From NCBI RefSeq assembly GCF_030035675.1, contig NC_084482.1, positions 221,735,943 through 221,799,942 of the forward strand: 64,000 nucleotides of DNA, written 5' to 3'. Source of the stretch: Rhineura floridana. Its lineage: Eukaryota; Chordata; Lepidosauria; Squamata; Rhineuridae. This document shows positions 61,085 through 64,000 of the stretch, in pieces. A program made the translations under genes and the position numbers. The stretch's first letter is position 1. Every line of letters starts with the position of its first letter. The notes beneath the pieces were generated by a model, which did no database searches, had not been told where the DNA came from, and saw only the letters and a program-made list of their open reading frames with translations.

Positions 61085-64000
61085 ATAATACTAGTCCTTG
61101 TTTCTAATGGTCTCCTTACTGATTGTTTTCATATAGTTTAGTTTAGCATACCTTTAACTGTTGATTTTATTGATTTTTAGTGTTTTTTAAATGTTGATTT
61201 TTTTATTGACCATTTTAATGTACATTTTATATTCTTTATAAAATACTTCTGCATTGTACACATTTTATTAATATAAATAACTAAAAAATGTATTTTTGTG
61301 TATAACATGGTTTTTATTTTGCTTAGATGTTTTTTGTATTGGCTATTCTAACATCTTTCATAAAGTAAAATGAATTCACTAGTTTTCTGCTGACGTATTT
61401 TAAATACATTTTCCAAACTGATTTCACTCCGCAGTCTCATCTGGTCTCAGTGCTATTTCCTAGCAGGCAAATGAAGGACCTCACTGTCATCTGGTGCGCA
61501 TAGAGAAAAGGAGTGAGAATTGGGTTTTGTCAGCGGTCACATAGCCAAATGGCTTCTCCAGGCAATAGAAGGGCCTTTAGGAAAGGCAGCAAAGCTGCAG
61601 AAAATCTCAGCTTAAATTATTGGGGGAGGCAGTTTGTTGGGATGGATAGTTCTGGGCCAGATATATGAATGGTCTGGTAACTTCAAACTAATCCATGTTG
61701 TGTAACTAATCCATGTTATGCAATTGTTAATGATGCTTCCCTGTAGTTTCTCTCTGGGAAGCAGTATGCCTCTGAATGCCATTTTCTGGGAATCAGAAGT
61801 GTGAAGATTACTGACTGGGAGGTCAGTTGCACAACTGCTGATCTTGGGGACCAGGTTTCTTGAAGGACTCCCTGTTCCTGTCCCCTCCTGCCACTTCCTT
61901 GGGATCTAGCCAGTAAAAGTGATTAGACTGGTGAGCTGGTGTTATTGTTGTTGTTGTTCCCAATGTAAATAACAGGTGCACGTCAGGACCCCACTAGGGA
62001 TCAGCTGCCCTGCACCTTCAATTTAGTGTTGCAAAGCTCATCGTGCAATTGTTTGTTGCATTATTGGTATCTCCTCTAGTTTGGCCCTCAGACTGGCAGT
62101 GGCTGTCCAAGGTCCTGTTCTCCAGCCTTCTTGCCTGAGAGCCTTTTGACTGAAAAGTTCTTCTGCCTCCACCTCGTGCACTCTGCCCAATGAGTAGGAG
62201 TCCCTCCCACAGGTTCCAGACTTTAATAACCTTGATTTTGAAAGTAGTTGTGTCAGAAACTCATTTCACAGAAAGCAAACTGGTGAGGTTTGGCCCAGAA
62301 CTTGAATACAAGGCAGAGGTGGAGTCTGAGCCCAAGCACACAAGAGCACTTCTTTGAACCCAGTTTTTTTCCTGTGATAGCACATCTATTTCACAGAAGG
62401 CAAACTCTATTCTCTCCCCCTTCTGCCAGCTGACTTGACCCTCCAATCTCTCTTTCTCTCTCCCTCCCCAATTCACCAGCCATTCGCAACCTGGTAGCAG
62501 CACCAATAGTGCTGCTTAGTGGACCTACAAACAGCAAGAAAGGGTATTGCTGATCACCCCAGAGGTTCCTGGGTCATCCTGTGCTATCTCCCATTTCCCA
62601 ACAAAAGGAGAGGCAGCAACATGTGTGGTTGGTGAATTTTGGTAGGTCTGGGTGATTGGGAAGTCGCTGTTTCGGGCTTTTTTACGTAAAAATGTATTAT
62701 AGCCCGGAACGGGTATCGGAACGTGGTTTGCGTGGACGTTTTGTGTCTTACTGCATGCATCCCATGTAGTCATGTGGGACTGGTGAATTTCAGAGGTCTG
62801 GCTTGCTGGGAAGTCCCCGTTCGGGGCTGTTCATTCCGTTCTGGAGGGCATTTTGGTTGTTAAAGGGTTGATAAAAATGCTATCGGAATGGTTTTTGTTC
62901 CTAAACGTTGTTCTCGTGTGTCTCTAACACATCCTAGTGTTTTAGGCATCAATTTCTTTTCTAAAGAGCCCATTCCGGCGTGTTCCATTCCAGCTTTTAC
63001 ACCGTCCCTCCTGAACACTTTACTTATTACACACAAATGTGTATATTGTATATATCACACAGCACACACGCACACACCTATCTTGCCACTGTTTCTGAGG
63101 GAGGCAAGAGAGGAAGAAGAGGTGCAATATTGGGACAGATGGGAGGGAGGAGAATGTTGGCAGTGGGGGGGCAGAAGCAGCTCTTGCCACTTAGTCCTCC
63201 GATGGGTTAAGGCAAGGAGTTCTGGTTCCTAGAGAGGCAGGAAGTCTTAATCACATGGAGGGGGGAGAGCATATTGAAGGGGAAGTAGGAGGGCTGTCTT
63301 CATTGGTATTCAAGGTAAAGAAAGTATTAGGCCCAGAGAGGAGGAAGTCGGAGCGTGCAGAGGGCAAAGAGGTGCAAGGGGGGGGGGATTTGGTATTTTT
63401 GTTGGGGGGTGAGGGAAAAGGAGGGAAGAGCCCCACTCCCCTGCTGCATGCAATCCATTTGCAGAGGGGGGTCCGAAGTGCCGCGGGGTTGGCCTTTCGA
63501 GGCCCTCTTGGAAGCCATCGCCCAGGCAAAGGGATGCAGCTGTTGGGGGTTGATGTCCTGTGTTGGTTTTGAGGGCCACAGCTGGGGGAGGGGAGCTGCC
63601 TTTGCAATTCCTGGGCCTGACAGGGGACTGGTGGGGGGAGGGGAGAGAGAAGGAAGGTTTGCTTTTTGGGAGGGGGAGGGGGTTGATGGAAGAGGCCCCC
63701 CTTCCCTCTGGGAACCCATAGAAAGTGTGTGGAGGGGGCCTGATCCATGCAGTCCGGAGGCAAAGTGCGGCCAAAACTGTTTCCACTGAAGCTGCCCCCC
63801 AACCCTTTTGCAGGTCAGCCCATTCCCCCCAAGGATGGAACGCAGCTCAGGCAGGGGGGGAAGGGGGGACCTCTTGATGCAGCCTTGTTGGGGGCACATT
63901 GGAGGGGAGGGGAGAATGCTGTGCTGCTTTTCTGCCCCACAGCTGGAGGGAGAGCCCCTTTTGGATTTCCTCCACTGGAAGAGGGGCTGGTCAGTTTCCC
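61085..64000. other. Start of a further unit (D): intergenic flank only
   Basis: Follows the same order as the other intergenic units: unassigned sequence, CpG-bearing repeat block (62627-63020), CA-rich and G-rich stretches. About 215 bp at 63728-63945 are missing from B and C. The window ends before any leader or KRAB exon, so a fifth gene to the right is predicted but not seen. Confidence 0.55.

Noticed and set aside
63251-63899. Several overlapping Pro/Gly-rich frames in the G-rich blocks (also 26121-26572, 42317-42927)
   Set aside because: Open by base composition on both strands; not conserved in frame between units.

Overview
The window is vertebrate nuclear DNA, most probably from a squamate reptile (a lizard or relative). 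The signs are spliced KRAB/C2H2 zinc-finger genes with sauropsid-like KRAB boxes, and a squamate repeat mix: a tRNA-derived SINE of Sauria type ending in ACCTTT-like sequence, BovB, CR1 and L2 LINEs, hAT MITEs and a Ty1/copia LTR element. Nothing bacterial, phage-like or CRISPR-like is present.

The backbone is a head-to-tail cluster of KRAB zinc-finger genes, all on the + strand, built from a segmental unit of about 17-22 kb. I label them 0, A, B and C. Gene 0 enters from the left and only its finger exon is inside (2-2458). Gene A has exons at 12733-12807, 13814-13940, 18282-18359 and 18973-20936 (747 codons). Gene B has exons at 29120-29194, 30294-30420, 33391-33465 and 36133-38429 (857 codons). 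Gene C has exons at 45449-45523, 46623-46749, 49851-49925 and 57029-60093 (1113 codons). In A, B and C each intron has GT/AG ends, the phases match (0, 1, 1) and the sums are whole codons, which strongly supports the models. Each protein has a 25-residue leader, a KRAB A box on a 127-nt exon, a short linker exon and a long array of fingers (21, 25 and 34; at least 29 in gene 0). From 60.2 kb onward the 5' flank of a further unit (D) begins.

Between finger exons each unit repeats the same order: decayed fingers and 3' UTR, a poly(A) signal, an AT-rich stretch, a block of unidentified CpG-bearing repeat, a G-rich block, then MITEs and the leader exon. Units differ by private insertions. Unit A has a copia element (6379-9828), a CR1 with a second CR1 piece inside it, and a BovB fragment. 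Unit B has a 1.94-kb hAT-like element with a large palindrome and a minisatellite (23552-25492). The downstream flank of B has an L2 (39271-40390). Gene C's last intron holds an L2 (50680-53287, nearly all deleted in B) and another LINE (55475-56891).

The proteins are inferred to be nuclear DNA-binding repressors of the KRAB-ZNF class, whose usual targets are transposable elements. The array is evolving fast: a recent 17-finger duplication in gene 0, small finger-module duplications in B and C, degenerate fingers in A, a nonsense codon deleting the last finger of C, and an old shared frameshift ending all four arrays. Presence and absence of insertions between units gives conflicting histories, which suggests gene conversion or unequal crossing-over.
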